A DNA stretch of 6,511 nt, taken from Trichodesmium sp. MAG_R04. Lineage in GTDB: Bacteria; Cyanobacteriota; Cyanobacteriia; Cyanobacteriales; Microcoleaceae. This document shows positions 6,026 to 6,511 of the stretch, one piece after another (the first letter of the stretch is position 1; every line of letters begins with the position of its first letter). The notes beneath the pieces were generated by a model. The model saw only the letters and a list, made by a program, of their open reading frames with translations, did not search any database and was not told the DNA's origin. A program made the position numbers and the translations under genes. The stretch is taken from NCBI GenBank assembly GCA_023356515.1, contig JAKQYG010000240.1, positions 1 to 6,511 on the forward strand, written 5' to 3'.

Positions 6026-6511
6026 ATGAATAGCAGTGAAATTCTTAGGAAATATGCAGCAGGAGAAACTGATTTTCGAGGCATCAATCTCAAAGGTGTC
6101 CAGTTAAATGGAGCAGACTTGATTGGTGCAAATTTTTCTGAGGCCGATTTTCAGGGAGCAAACTTAGTCCTGGCATTTCTGAGTCGAGTCAATTTACAAC
6201 GGGCCAATTTAATTACAGCTAAACTTAGTGGTGCCTATCTGATTCAAGCTAACTTGCAAGCTGCTAATATGACTGATGTTGATCTTCATGGGGCAAATTT
6301 ACAGAATGCAGATTTGCGATTAGCCAATCTTGAGTTAGCAACCTTGATCGATGCTAATCTGGGTGGGGCAGATATGCGAGGAATTAATCTACAGGGTGCT
6401 GACTTGCGAGGTACTTATATGCGTGGGGCAAATCTCCGCTATGAAAAACGAGCTTATGAAATAGCTAATCTTCGTGGAGTTAATATGCGGGGAGCTGATC
6501 TGCGTGGTATT
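6026..6511 (+). CDS. Pentapeptide repeat protein, 3' end beyond window
   Basis: The frame stays open to the window end, giving 162 residues. After a short leader, MNSSEILRKYAAGET (1-15), which is the usual start of cyanobacterial members, 25 uninterrupted A(D/N)LxG-type pentapeptides run from D16 to E140. A 7-residue break, KRAYEIA (141-147), follows and then at least three more repeats (148-162). Such repeats fold into a right-handed quadrilateral beta helix, with the central Leu/Phe/Met and the preceding small residue facing inward. Family members serve varied and mostly unknown roles; DNA-mimicking gyrase protection and thylakoid or heterocyst functions are known for a few, and nothing here selects one. 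No signal peptide is visible in the leader. The start is set by AAGGA at 6013-6017. The gene follows the 4202 gene on the same strand by 132 bp, with a hairpin between, so co-transcription is possible but unproven. Any C-terminal domain lies outside the window. Confidence 0.95.
   Translation, partial: MNSSEILRKYAAGETDFRGINLKGVQLNGADLIGANFSEADFQGANLVLAFLSRVNLQRANLITAKLSGAYLIQANLQAANMTDVDLHGANLQNADLRLANLELATLIDANLGGADMRGINLQGADLRGTYMRGANLRYEKRAYEIANLRGVNMRGADLRGI

Overview
The window looks like chromosomal DNA of a cyanobacterium, probably a filamentous, AT-rich one. The main evidence is the end of an NDH-1 subunit J gene, a gene for a carotenoid-isomerase-like flavoprotein, a pentapeptide-repeat gene with an N-terminus typical of cyanobacterial members, and a hypothetical protein built from modules I recall only from cyanobacteria. 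The intergenic DNA also carries heptamer-like repeats and hairpin remnants of the kind common in these genomes. A genus such as Trichodesmium or Okeania is a guess from base composition and texture only.

Layout: (1) 1-399, + strand, the 3' three quarters of ndhJ, followed by a terminator-like hairpin. (2) 687-1952, +, an M16 zinc protease of the HxxEH type that starts with TTG and lacks the tyrosine of the R/Y pair. (3) 2074-3582, -, a CrtISO/phytoene-desaturase-superfamily FAD oxidoreductase, convergent with the protease gene, with a hairpin between them. (4) 3583-4201, about 620 bp without a credible gene, holding dyads near the flavoprotein gene start, a 67-bp element with perfect 13-bp inverted ends, short heptamer repeats, and a promoter-like stretch with another dyad ahead of the next gene. 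(5) 4202-5893, +, an unrecognised 563-aa protein with two diverged copies of a helical domain, a charged linker, a coiled-coil region and a compact C-terminal module. (6) 6026-6511, +, a pentapeptide-repeat protein open at the window end.

Nothing suggests that these genes form one pathway. ndhJ is the probable end of the usual ndhC-K-J operon. The protease and flavoprotein genes appear to be single transcription units. The hypothetical gene and the pentapeptide gene share a strand but are separated by 132 bp containing a hairpin. The most interesting objects are the modular hypothetical protein, the protease without its own complete R/Y pair, and the mosaic intergenic region at 3583-4201. I found no CRISPR array, tRNA, rRNA, intact insertion sequence or defence system.
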